Shown here: in pieces, positions 1 through 7,401 of the stretch
Layout of the letters: each line of letters begins with the position of its first letter
Numbering within the stretch: the first letter of the stretch is position 1
Assembly (NCBI GenBank): GCA_038230975.1
Contig: JBBRMF010000112.1
Location: 1-15,507, forward strand
Direction of reading: 5' to 3'
Source: JANXVV01 sp038230975
GTDB taxonomy: Bacteria; Planctomycetota; Phycisphaerae; Tepidisphaerales; Tepidisphaeraceae
DNA length: 15,507 nt
Notes under the pieces: generated by a model
Databases searched by the model: none
Told to the model about the DNA's origin: nothing
Seen by the model: only the letters and a program-made list of their open reading frames with translations
Translations under genes and position numbers: made by a program

Positions 1-682
1 CACCCGATGTCGTACACTGAGGCAAAAACCGCTCTAAATCCCAGAGTGCTGATCGGTGGACCGATTCATCTTTCGGTTCGATGCGCTTTTGGTATTTGGG
101 TGAAAAATCGACAATAGCCCGGTCAATGAAACTGATCGTCCGATCGTCTCCCAAATAGCCAGCGTGCAGACCCTCCTGATTAAGAATCATCCATTGCGGC
201 CGGCAAACCGAGGGAAGCAATCGGTTCACGAGTTGAGTGTCCGCTGCAAATCTCACCATCATTGCGTGTTCCGGCAACTGATAGGTGCGCGTCGTCATCG
301 TAACGATTTTTCCGAGTACGCCCTGCTGTCCGACCATTAGCTTGGTCAGATCGTAACCGGCAACATTTTTGAACGCGCGACCGCCGGCAGTAATGAGTTC
401 GCCGCGTTGATTGATGGATTGACATCCCAGCAACAGATCGCGCCACGCTCCAAATCCCAGCCGCAATGGACCGGTTGAATTCATTTCGATCAATTCACCC
501 ACCGACTGATTTGGATTCCCGTCGATTGGAATCCATTGCCTGACGCTCGCGAGGTTTTGTTGCAATGCCCTGAATGAAACATCGGCGGCGACCGTCACGG
601 TCATATCTCGCTCGAAGCGCTCGATGCCTCCGGGGGAAACCAGTGGGGTGCGAAGGGGGCGATACTCGGTTGAATCATCCAT
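1..682 (-). CDS. glcE: GlcE-like FAD-binding oxidoreductase subunit, C-terminus beyond the window
   Basis: Translating the minus strand from the ATG at 682 gives 227 codons open to the left edge. The product matches the FAD-binding (PCMH) part of glycolate oxidase subunit GlcE. Visible motifs are RDMTVTV near residue 25, a NSTGPLRLGFGAWRD segment (the usual N-x-SGP-R-x-G-x-G-x-x-RD), and GGRAFKNVAGYDLTKLMVG followed by QGVLG, the GlcE/GlcD flavin-site signature. GlcE works with GlcD and GlcF to oxidise glycolate or another 2-hydroxy acid; neither partner is in view, though they could lie further left. The start is uncertain. The ATG has no clear Shine-Dalgarno and would begin inside the FAD domain. 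An in-frame GTG at 751, overlapping the TAG of the preceding regulator gene, adds 23 codons where homologues carry the GGGT flavin loop, but that loop here reads ACSPGM. The family call is confident; the substrate is not known. Confidence 0.75.
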   Translation of the reverse strand, partial: MDDSTEYRPLRTPLVSPGGIERFERDMTVTVAADVSFRALQQNLASVRQWIPIDGNPNQSVGELIEMNSTGPLRLGFGAWRDLLLGCQSINQRGELITAGGRAFKNVAGYDLTKLMVGQQGVLGKIVTMTTRTYQLPEHAMMVRFAADTQLVNRLLPSVCRPQWMILNQEGLHAGYLGDDRTISFIDRAIVDFSPKYQKRIEPKDESVHRSALWDLERFLPQCTTSG

Positions 683-750
683 GCCGGGCGAGCAGGCTAT
701 CAGGATCTTAAAATTGCGGCAATGACGTATTGGTTGAGGAAGAACATGCA

Positions 751-2289
751 CTATGAACCATTCGCACTCAGCTTACGATATATGCGTGTGCGATTGATCC
801 CGAGTCGACGGGCCGCTTCGGCAATATTTCCGCCGGTTTCGGCTAGCGCCCGTCGAATCAACAGATCCTCGGCCGCTTCGAGATTGAGCGGCAAATCATC
901 TGATGCAACCGCAGCGCTTAAACGAGTGGCTTCGGGAACGGAGACGGATTGCTTTCGATTCCCCAGGACAAAGGATGGCTGAACGTGCTGGATTTGAATG
1001 GGGCCCCCACCGCTTTCGATGAGGGATCTCTCAATTATATTTTTCAGTTCCCGAATGTTCCCCGGAAAATCGTGTGCCTTCAGTACAGCAAGCGCGCGTT
1101 CATCAAAAGCGGGTGTAGGCAATCCCATTTCATCCGCGAATAGTCGAAGAAAATGCGCTGCGAGCAACGGGATGTCGTCGCGTCGCTCGCGTAAAGGAGG
1201 TACTTGAACAGTAAATTGCGCGAGTCGAAAATACAGATCATGCCGAAATGCGCCGGAATTCATTTGGCGTTGCAGATCAATGTTGGTGGCAGCGACGATA
1301 CGGACATCGGTGCGCCTTTCTTTTGTGGCACCGACAGGGGTGAAGGTGCCATCTTCAAGAACGCGCAACAGTTTTGCCTGCAAATTCGCGGGCATGTCAC
1401 CGATTTCATCGAGGAACAATGTCCCTCCGGCTGCGATCTCGAAATATCCTTTTTTATCGGTGGTCGCACCGGTAAATGCGCCCCGGACATGGCCGAACAA
1501 CGTTGATTCCGCCAGGTCTTCCGGGATGGCGACGCAGTTGACGGGAATAAAGGGATTCTTCTCGCGACTGCTTCCAAAATGAACGGCGCGCGCCACCAGT
1601 TCTTTCCCCGTGCCGCTCTCGCCGGTAATCAGAACGTTCACCGAGCCGAATCGCTGCATTCGACGAATATCCTGAACGATTTTGGTCAGCGTGCCGCTCT
1701 TGCCGACAAATCCCGACAATCCCCATCGCTCGGCCTCACGGACGGAAATAATGGAGAGTTGTTCATCGGCTACTTCAAGCGCTTCTTCGACTCGTTGACG
1801 CTTCTCGATCTCCTCGCGCAGTTCTTCATTGGCTCTTGTAAGCTCTTGGCTTCTCTGCAGAAGTTCCTGATTTTTATGCCGAAGTTCGTGACGAAGGCCG
1901 CTGAGCTGCAAACGAGTTTGAACACGGGCGAGCACTTCCTCCGGCTGGAAAGGCTTGATGATGTAATCAACCCCGCCTGCCTGAAAGCCTTCCACCAGAC
2001 TGCGCATCTCATCTCGCGCGCTGATGAACAGAACGGGAATCTCGCGCGTCGCCGGAAGTGATTTTAATTGCCTACAGGTCGCATAGCCGTCCAGATTGGG
2101 CATCATGACATCAAGCAGGATAAGGTCCGGATTCGCGCGTTCGGCCACCCGCAACCCCGCTTCACCGGAGGACGCTGCAAGGACGCGATAGCCCTGGGGT
2201 TCAAGCAACCGGGCCAAAAGATCGATGTTGGCGGGGATGTCATCGATAATCAGGATTTGCTCACCCGGAACAGGCGGTAGATCACTCAT
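751..2289 (-). CDS. NtrC-family sigma-54-dependent response regulator
   Basis: A 512-residue phosphorylation-controlled activator of sigma-54 RNA polymerase. The receiver domain (about 10-125) has the acidic pair D16/D17, phospho-acceptor D60 in LLDVMMP, S90 and K112. A charged coiled coil (about 130-180) links it to an AAA+ domain (about 193-430) with Walker A GESGTGKE at 223-230, an intact sigma-54-contact GAFTGA loop at 270-275, Walker B TLFLDEI at 290-296, and the FRHDLYFRL and PPLRERRDDIP motifs. The last 37 residues form a Fis-type helix-turn-helix (GGNIAEAARRLGINRTRIYRKL). The ATG overlaps the kinase stop as ATGA, with GAGG about 10 bases upstream, so translation is probably coupled and the kinase is the likely phosphodonor. 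Target genes are unknown; the downstream glcE-like gene is a candidate. All key residues are present, so the protein should be functional even if the kinase is broken. Confidence 0.95.
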   Translation of the reverse strand: MSDLPPVPGEQILIIDDIPANIDLLARLLEPQGYRVLAASSGEAGLRVAERANPDLILLDVMMPNLDGYATCRQLKSLPATREIPVLFISARDEMRSLVEGFQAGGVDYIIKPFQPEEVLARVQTRLQLSGLRHELRHKNQELLQRSQELTRANEELREEIEKRQRVEEALEVADEQLSIISVREAERWGLSGFVGKSGTLTKIVQDIRRMQRFGSVNVLITGESGTGKELVARAVHFGSSREKNPFIPVNCVAIPEDLAESTLFGHVRGAFTGATTDKKGYFEIAAGGTLFLDEIGDMPANLQAKLLRVLEDGTFTPVGATKERRTDVRIVAATNIDLQRQMNSGAFRHDLYFRLAQFTVQVPPLRERRDDIPLLAAHFLRLFADEMGLPTPAFDERALAVLKAHDFPGNIRELKNIIERSLIESGGGPIQIQHVQPSFVLGNRKQSVSVPEATRLSAAVASDDLPLNLEAAEDLLIRRALAETGGNIAEAARRLGINRTRIYRKLSANGS

Positions 2290-4856
2290 ACGCTGATTGC
2301 CTCGTCAGAAATAGCTGGAGCCGTGGCGACGTCCAGCAAATGCAGGATTGGCGAGGTATCGTAAAGATGGAGACACGAGCGGATGCATTGAGCCACATTT
2401 GCCGCAGCCGGAGTGGCAGATTCGAGTTCGAGCGCGCACTTCCGCAATTCCGTAACACCGCACAATTCGGCGGCGTCCCGCAACCGACTTATGATTTCGA
2501 TCGATAGTACCGCTATTTCCTCGACCGCCAGGTCCATAACGTATCGCTTGATGTCACCGGTCGATGCATCGGAATCGTTCAAGTATTCAAACTCCGCGCC
2601 CAACAAGATTATCAACAATTCGTAGAGCCGTTCACAGGAGATCGGTTTGGTGAGGATTTCGTGAAACCCGGAGCGGGCGTAAAGATCTTTTTCATGTTCA
2701 AACGCCGCCGCCGAAGTGGCGACGAGTCGCGCGCCATTGGCGTGCGGCAAGGTTCGGAATTGTCGGGCCGTTTCGATGCCATCCATATCCGGCATGAGAA
2801 TATCGATGAAGAAAATATCAGGCCAAGGCACGGACTCACAGGAAAAATATTCGACCATCGCCGTCCCGGATTCAAAGCTTTGAACTTCGCAGCCGACCAT
2901 TGAAAGCATTTCCGCCAGCACTTGTCGATTCTCGCGAACATCGTCGACGATCACCGCGCGCACGCGTTGTCCGGCGGCCAGATGGTCCACCTGCTTGTCA
3001 TTCCGGATCTCACGAATGCCGGAATCCTCAGAAGCCGGAAGCGACAGAGAGAAAAAGAATCGCGCGCCTTCACCCGATTTCGATTCAACGTGCAACTCAC
3101 CACCCATTAACCGGACGTGTTGTCGGGCAATGGTCAGTCCCAGTCCACTTCCACCGCGACCCGCGCCACCGAAAGCCTGCTGAAAAGGTTCAAAAATATT
3201 GGAGATTGCTTCCCGGGGGATTCCTATGCCGGTATCCAAGACTTCAAATCGACACATTGTTTTTGATTCGCGGCCGATGCTGAGTGTAACAACCCCTGAG
3301 TCAGTAAATCGAACGGCATTGCCGAGCAGATTGATGAGTATCTGCCGTATTTTTTTTTCGTCCCCGCGCACGATGGATGAAGAACCGTTAGGTGAATTTA
3401 TTTGCAGTCGCAGTCCCTTCTGCTCACAGCGTTGCCGGAACATCCGGGACAAATCCGCGACCATCATGTTGAGGTCGAAGTTGACCTGGTGCAGTTCAAT
3501 TCGACCTGCCTCGATTCGGGAAAGATCCAGAATTTCATCGATCAGACCCAGCAAATGGTTTCCGCTTCCGACAATGGTTGCCATCGCTTCACGCTGACCG
3601 TTGCGCAGCGTCGGATCGCGATGAAGGATCTGCGCATAACCCAATATCGCGTTCATCGGCGTTCGGATTTCATGGCTCATGCTGGCCAGAAAGTGGCTCT
3701 TGGCGGCGTTGGCGGCAGCAAGGGCTTCGGTGCGCTCGCGAACGCGCGCTTCCAATTCATCGTGCTCGCGCTTCCGCTCGGAAATGTCGACCACCGCACC
3801 TTCGTAATACAGCAATCGGCCACGGAGATCGTAAACGCTTCGCGCGCTCTCGGAAATCCAGATGATCCCACCGTCCTTGCGGCGAACCTGCGATTCAAAC
3901 GCGTTGACCGTTCCATCGCGCCGCATCAGGATTGCAAATTGGTCCCGCCGACCCGATTCAACGTAAAGCTGAATGGCGATATTGCCGAAATCCGCCATCA
4001 ACTGCTCCGGGGATTCATAGCCGTAAATCTGAGCCAGTGCACGATTCGCGCTCAGATACCGGCCGTCCGGACTGGTTTGGAAAATACCTTCAACACTGTT
4101 TTCGAAGATGCTGCGGTATTTGGACTCCGCCAACCGCGCCGCGTGTTCGGCGCGGCGGCGCTCGGTTACTTCGGCCGAAAGCTGCTTGGTCCTTTCAACA
4201 ACCCGCCGTTCAATGTAAATCGTTCGCCGCAATCCACCGTACAAATAAGCGGCGAGAAGCAGCGAAAAAATGAGGCCGACGCCCAGGACAATCCATTCGT
4301 TCTTAGATCGGTGCAGCGCGAGGAATTCCGCGCGCGGGACGAACATCAATGTCCAGCGTCGGGCAGCTATATCGAGCGACTGAACGCAACGAGGAAGCGT
4401 TTCCGATGTGATGACCCGTGAAGATGCGTACAGATCCTCACCCGTGGCATCGTCGGTGACACGCAGATCCAACCCTTCGCCATCGGTCTCTTTTACCGTG
4501 GCCTCCAGCAATGTGTCGACCCGAAAGACGGCGCTGCTGAATCCGGTCAGATGCTCGCGACGCTCTGCAAGGGTGGAGTGCGTTCCGTTATACGACGCCA
4601 GATAGACGACAAACCCCGGCCGCCCATCCCGACCCTGCACGAGTTCGATCAGTGAAGTGGCGGAGGGTTTTCCCGTATCGCGGGCTCGCCACATCGCCTT
4701 GCGGCGAGGTTCGCTGGAAGCCAGATCGAACCCCATGGCCACTTCGTTTTGCTGGAGCGGTTCGATAAATCGGATGGGAAAATATTCGTCTCGATCCTTA
4801 GCTGGCACTACTTTGCCATGTGAATCCTGCTGCAAAAGTCCGGTGGAGCCGGTCAT
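2286..4856 (-). CDS. Hybrid histidine kinase, downstream part (partial CHASE-TM-PAS-HisKA-HATPase-REC)
   Basis: This 856-residue ORF is the larger part of a membrane hybrid kinase. In order it holds the C-terminal two thirds of a CHASE domain (about 1-180; YFPIRFIEPL, GFDLASS, RARDTGKPSAT), a transmembrane helix (about 188-207), a coiled coil, a PAS domain (about 245-360), HisKA with H395 in SHEIRTPMN, and HATPase_c with the N-box around 505-518, DTGIGIP at 541-547 and GGSGLGLT at 568-575. A receiver domain (about 633-752) has D638/D639, D685, T714 and K737. The last ~100 residues are helical and lack a recognisable phosphotransfer histidine. The ATG at 4856 has no good ribosome site and lies inside the CHASE domain, so it is probably not a native start; the true N-terminus lies upstream, past an in-frame TGA. 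If translated alone, the sensor half would lack its first membrane helix. The stop overlaps the response regulator start by 4 bp. Confidence 0.9.
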   Translation of the reverse strand: MTGSTGLLQQDSHGKVVPAKDRDEYFPIRFIEPLQQNEVAMGFDLASSEPRRKAMWRARDTGKPSATSLIELVQGRDGRPGFVVYLASYNGTHSTLAERREHLTGFSSAVFRVDTLLEATVKETDGEGLDLRVTDDATGEDLYASSRVITSETLPRCVQSLDIAARRWTLMFVPRAEFLALHRSKNEWIVLGVGLIFSLLLAAYLYGGLRRTIYIERRVVERTKQLSAEVTERRRAEHAARLAESKYRSIFENSVEGIFQTSPDGRYLSANRALAQIYGYESPEQLMADFGNIAIQLYVESGRRDQFAILMRRDGTVNAFESQVRRKDGGIIWISESARSVYDLRGRLLYYEGAVVDISERKREHDELEARVRERTEALAAANAAKSHFLASMSHEIRTPMNAILGYAQILHRDPTLRNGQREAMATIVGSGNHLLGLIDEILDLSRIEAGRIELHQVNFDLNMMVADLSRMFRQRCEQKGLRLQINSPNGSSSIVRGDEKKIRQILINLLGNAVRFTDSGVVTLSIGRESKTMCRFEVLDTGIGIPREAISNIFEPFQQAFGGAGRGGSGLGLTIARQHVRLMGGELHVESKSGEGARFFFSLSLPASEDSGIREIRNDKQVDHLAAGQRVRAVIVDDVRENRQVLAEMLSMVGCEVQSFESGTAMVEYFSCESVPWPDIFFIDILMPDMDGIETARQFRTLPHANGARLVATSAAAFEHEKDLYARSGFHEILTKPISCERLYELLIILLGAEFEYLNDSDASTGDIKRYVMDLAVEEIAVLSIEIISRLRDAAELCGVTELRKCALELESATPAAANVAQCIRSCLHLYDTSPILHLLDVATAPAISDEAISV

Positions 4857-4904
4857 TGATTGTTTCAGTACGGCTTCAAACTCGTCGCGCCGATCGCGCA
4901 GAAT

Positions 4905-5255
4905 TCAGGGGGCCCATCCCAGTCCCTGCAGCTCAGGTTGGCGGATTAAGGCACCTGCCACAAATCGGGTGTACTCATCGCCGGTTAGCGAAGGTCGTGC
5001 TGCGAACAGGGACGCCATCGATTGGAGTACGTCCATGGATCCCAGCATGCGGGTTCGGAGCAGTTCCACTCTTTTTTCGGATTTCTCTAAGACTGCGTCG
5101 CGCAAATCCCGCCGCGCAACGGCACGCGCTTGAATGAACAGTGCCGATGAAATGCACAAACCACCAATGAGTAGCGCGCCAATGCCCAGCAATCGCGCAA
5201 TCGGCAGTCGCGATGCGGCAAGGCTTCTAGAACGGTCTTCTACGAACAATCTCAT
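4905..5255 (-). CDS. Hybrid histidine kinase, N-terminal fragment (TM and start of CHASE)
   Basis: A 116-residue ORF in the same frame as the kinase ORF downstream. It has a basic N-terminus, a transmembrane helix at about 20-42, then a helical segment and the start of a CHASE domain (SLTGDEYTRFVAG, then QPELQGLGWAP), where it meets TGA. CHASE domains normally continue as WAPRV-x(n)-FE, and here the sequence after the TGA resumes with ILRDRRDEFEAVL. So this is the missing front of the kinase, not an independent gene. I chose the ATG at 5255 because GGAGG lies 12 bases upstream; an in-frame GTG at 5282 would add nine residues. CHASE domains are extracytoplasmic ligand sensors, and the ligand is unknown here. 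As a separate product it would be a small single-pass membrane protein with no signalling output. Confidence 0.7.
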   Translation of the reverse strand: MRLFVEDRSRSLAASRLPIARLLGIGALLIGGLCISSALFIQARAVARRDLRDAVLEKSEKRVELLRTRMLGSMDVLQSMASLFAARPSLTGDEYTRFVAGALIRQPELQGLGWAP

Positions 5256-5337
5256 CGCGTAACCAGACCTCCAATGCCACACAACCGATTACGTATTGCG
5301 CACTCAAACCAAGCTAGAAATGACACTGGGAACAGAG

Positions 5338-5354
5338 AGCGAATTTGATGCCAG
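5338..5354 (-). promoter_or_regulatory. Possible sigma-54 promoter upstream of the kinase gene
   Basis: On the minus strand the sequence reads CTGGCATCAAATTCGCT. It keeps the essential GG (5352-5351) and GC (5340-5339) at the exact GG-N10-GC spacing of the -24/-12 element, with one departure in each half of the YTGGCAC-N5-TTGCW consensus. It lies about 85 bases upstream of the kinase ATG, in the only intergenic gap before the kinase-regulator pair, which would fit autoregulation by the encoded activator. GG-N10-GC occurs often by chance, so this is weak evidence. Confidence 0.2.
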
Positions 5355-5373
5355 CCTTCTATTTCATAAACGG

Positions 5374-7131
5374 TTATGTCGACTGAGCCAGAAAATTCCG
5401 CCAACCTCCGTGATGCGAGATGTCGGTCGCTCCTTCGGTTGCATATTGCTCACAAAGGAAGCTTTTGACATTTTCACCATCTTTCAGACGAATCGTGCCG
5501 ATGCCCAACGGGGGTGGGATGGCCGCGACGAAGGCCCCAAACGCCTCGGCCGACATCTGCCAGACTTCCACCTCCTGCGGAACGCCACCTTTCGACATGC
5601 GGATGAGCCCCGGCTTTGGCGGAATCGTTCCCGGTAAAGCGAACAAGCGATATTCCGCCGACGTGCGGCAGGTACGCACCCACCGCGCATTCAGGTGGAC
5701 CAGTTGATGGTTCAAAGGCTGTCCCGAAAGATGGGCACCAACGACGGCAAGCTTGATCCAACCTCGCGGTGTCTCCAGATCGAGTGATCGCGGTGGAATC
5801 GGCAACCCGGTAGCGCCCACTGACGTGTTCGACGCCCGGTGGAAACGGTCCCCCACAGCCAGCAAGTCAGCATCAAGGCCAGCCGGAGCGATCAAAGTGA
5901 TTCCGACGGGCAATCCATCCGGACGGAAGCCCGCAGGAACAGCAATCGCGCAAAGATCCATCAGATTTACAAAGTTGGTGTAGTAACCCAGATTTGTATT
6001 CGGAACCAAAGGGTCTGAAATCACCTGATCGACCGTGTAGATTGTCCCGGTCGTCGGCAGGAGCAAGACGTCCATCTTTTCCCATTGCGACTGTGCTTTC
6101 TGCCGCAATGCTCCTAATTCGTCACTGGCTTTGAAGACCGAAACGGCTGAAATGTCCCGTCCGCGCAGAATGATATCGCGCGTGACCGGAAGGACGGATT
6201 CAGGGAAGCGCTCAATAAAGCTGCCGACCGCCGCGAATCGTTCGGCGACCCAGGGGCCTTCATAGAGAAGCTTGGCCGCGCTGACAAATGAGGAAAAATC
6301 AATCTCGACTGCTTCTCCACCGAGCCGACGCATCTCCGCAATTGACTCATGAAACTTCGCCTCTGCGACCGCATCGCCGAAGAACTTCTGTTGCGATGCG
6401 GTGGGCACACCAAAGCGAAATCGCCGTGGATCAAACGGGCGACTTTGAATTTGTCCGACCCTGCGAGAGTATGGGTCGGTCGCATCATATTCCTGAAGAA
6501 CCTGAAACACACGCGCCGCGTCTTCACAGGTTCGCGAAAAGACGGATACGCAATCCAACGAACGGCACGCTGGAAACACCCCGGCCGCACTGACAAGCCC
6601 GCGCGTCGGTTTCAACCCCACAACATTATTGAATCCGGCGGGCACACGTCCGGAACCTGCGGTGTCTGTGCCGAGTGCGAAATCGACGAGACCCCGCGCC
6701 ACTGCGACAGCAGACCCGGAACTTGATCCACCGGGAATATATCGATCGTTAAATGGATTTGCCGGCGTGCCAAAAAATGAACGCGTTCCAACCAGGCCGG
6801 TGGCAAATTGATCGAGATTGGTTTTGCCGATCAGAATCGCGCCGGCATCGATCAAACACTGAACAGCCGTCGCGGTTTTTGCGGGCTTGTATGCAAAATC
6901 CGGACAACCGACTGAAGTGGGGTAGCCAGCGACATCAATGTTGTCCTTCACGGCGAAGGTCATCCCCAACAGCGGTTGAGCTTCCCCGGCATCTCGACGC
7001 TCCACGGCACGGCGAAGTTGAGCACGCACGTCGGAGGCTTCGACAAGCACAATCCATATACCGGGGAATTGTTGCGCTCCCACTCGTTCGAGGATCGCAC
7101 TGATTGATTCTTCCAACGCATCAACAATCAT
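5374..7131 (-). CDS. atzF: Allophanate hydrolase
   Basis: A 585-residue cytosolic enzyme that breaks allophanate (urea-1-carboxylate) into two ammonia and two CO2, the second step of the ATP-dependent urea amidolyase route and the last step of biuret and cyanurate breakdown. The N-terminal amidase-signature domain (about 1-440) has the Ser-cisSer-Lys triad at full strength: K62 in FAVKDNID, S136 in GGSSSGSA and nucleophile S160 in GTDTAGSGRVPA, with the 24-residue Ser-Ser spacing typical of the family. Residues 458-585 form the C-terminal domain specific to allophanate hydrolases (VVGAHLSGQPLNHQL, RLFALPGT-x-PPKPGL, PLGIGTI, GGWRNFL), which separates it from GatA-type amidases. The ORF is open up to 7242, but the ATG at 7131 is preceded by AGGAG at a good distance and fits the family N-terminus. 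No urea carboxylase, biuret or cyanurate gene is in view. It is 118 bp ahead of the kinase gene on the same strand, so co-transcription is possible but not shown. Confidence 0.93.
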   Translation of the reverse strand: MIVDALEESISAILERVGAQQFPGIWIVLVEASDVRAQLRRAVERRDAGEAQPLLGMTFAVKDNIDVAGYPTSVGCPDFAYKPAKTATAVQCLIDAGAILIGKTNLDQFATGLVGTRSFFGTPANPFNDRYIPGGSSSGSAVAVARGLVDFALGTDTAGSGRVPAGFNNVVGLKPTRGLVSAAGVFPACRSLDCVSVFSRTCEDAARVFQVLQEYDATDPYSRRVGQIQSRPFDPRRFRFGVPTASQQKFFGDAVAEAKFHESIAEMRRLGGEAVEIDFSSFVSAAKLLYEGPWVAERFAAVGSFIERFPESVLPVTRDIILRGRDISAVSVFKASDELGALRQKAQSQWEKMDVLLLPTTGTIYTVDQVISDPLVPNTNLGYYTNFVNLMDLCAIAVPAGFRPDGLPVGITLIAPAGLDADLLAVGDRFHRASNTSVGATGLPIPPRSLDLETPRGWIKLAVVGAHLSGQPLNHQLVHLNARWVRTCRTSAEYRLFALPGTIPPKPGLIRMSKGGVPQEVEVWQMSAEAFGAFVAAIPPPLGIGTIRLKDGENVKSFLCEQYATEGATDISHHGGWRNFLAQST

Positions 7132-7401
7132 CGAGGCTCCTGTGAGAGATCGACCTGGCCAGATTCGGGTATGGGAATCGCCCCGATGGCTTTGCCAGGG
7201 GACTTGGGGCTGAACTAGCTGTAGAGCAACATTTCTGCGCAAGCCTCAAAGAGCGGTGGTTGATCACCAATATACGATTTGATGCCAGCGGATTCCAATC
7301 GACGATTAGAAATTCAGTTAAAATCTGATTGCACTACATCGCGGAATGTAGATATCATTGCCACCGGTCGATCCATTCACATCGCGAACGAAGGAGATTT
7401 T
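7132..7401. other. Divergent intergenic region between allophanate hydrolase and secreted protein
   Basis: This 270-bp region separates two diverging genes and should hold both promoters. Near the atzF side are two short hairpins, CCCCTGGC-AAA-GCCA-TC-GGGG (minus reading, 7181-7201, with a 2-base bulge) and GATTC-N8-GAATC (7162-7179). Near the other gene is a promoter/operator candidate, listed separately. I see no gene or known riboswitch here. Confidence 0.6.
7329..7358 (+). promoter_or_regulatory. Candidate sigma-70 promoter with an embedded inverted repeat
   Basis: TTGCAC (7329-7334) and TATCAT (7353-7358) resemble -35 and -10 boxes 18 bases apart, 44 bases ahead of the secreted protein's ATG. 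The spacer contains a perfect inverted repeat, CTACAT-N6-ATGTAG (7334-7351), placed where a repressor would block polymerase. Planctomycete promoters are poorly defined, so both calls are tentative. Confidence 0.3.

Larger units (their letters stand above)
2286..5255 (-). pseudogene. CHASE-PAS hybrid histidine kinase gene interrupted by one in-frame TGA
   Basis: The two ORFs at 4905-5255 and 2286-4856 are in one frame. They are separated only by a TGA (4905-4907) and 16 sense codons before the next ATG. Joined, they give a 989-codon kinase with a normal TM-CHASE-TM-PAS-HisKA-HATPase-REC order. The TGA stands where CHASE domains usually have Arg, so CGA to TGA is a simple one-base explanation. 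No other stop or frameshift is visible and every catalytic motif is intact. That points to a recent mutation, a sequencing error, or tolerated readthrough rather than long decay. TGA is a genuine stop elsewhere in the window (at 11661, at 11318, and at the kinase's own end). Confidence 0.7.

Noticed and set aside
3402..4421. A 339-codon plus-strand ORF antisense to the kinase
   Set aside because: It lies wholly opposite clear kinase coding sequence, has no recognisable domain and no ribosome site; it is a shadow frame.
4803..4816. TGGCAC...TTGC sigma-54-like element on the plus strand
   Set aside because: It has only four bases between the blocks instead of five and lies antisense inside the kinase gene.
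4880..4907. The kinase TGA as a selenocysteine or recoded codon
   Set aside because: The position is normally Arg in CHASE domains, the only nearby downstream stem (CGCG-N5-CGCG) does not resemble a bacterial SECIS, and TGA ends several other genes here, including ATGA overlaps.
5256..5282. GTG start at 5282 for the kinase
   Set aside because: The ATG at 5255 follows GGAGG, which would itself be coding if the GTG were used; no family support for the extra nine residues.
7162..7201. Guanidine-I or guanidine-II riboswitch ahead of atzF
   Set aside because: The loops are AAA and CCATACCC, without the ACGR loops or the ykkC conserved segments.
7132..7242. N-terminal extension of the allophanate hydrolase to 7242
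   Set aside because: The extra 37 codons have no family similarity, while the ATG at 7131 has AGGAG at proper spacing.
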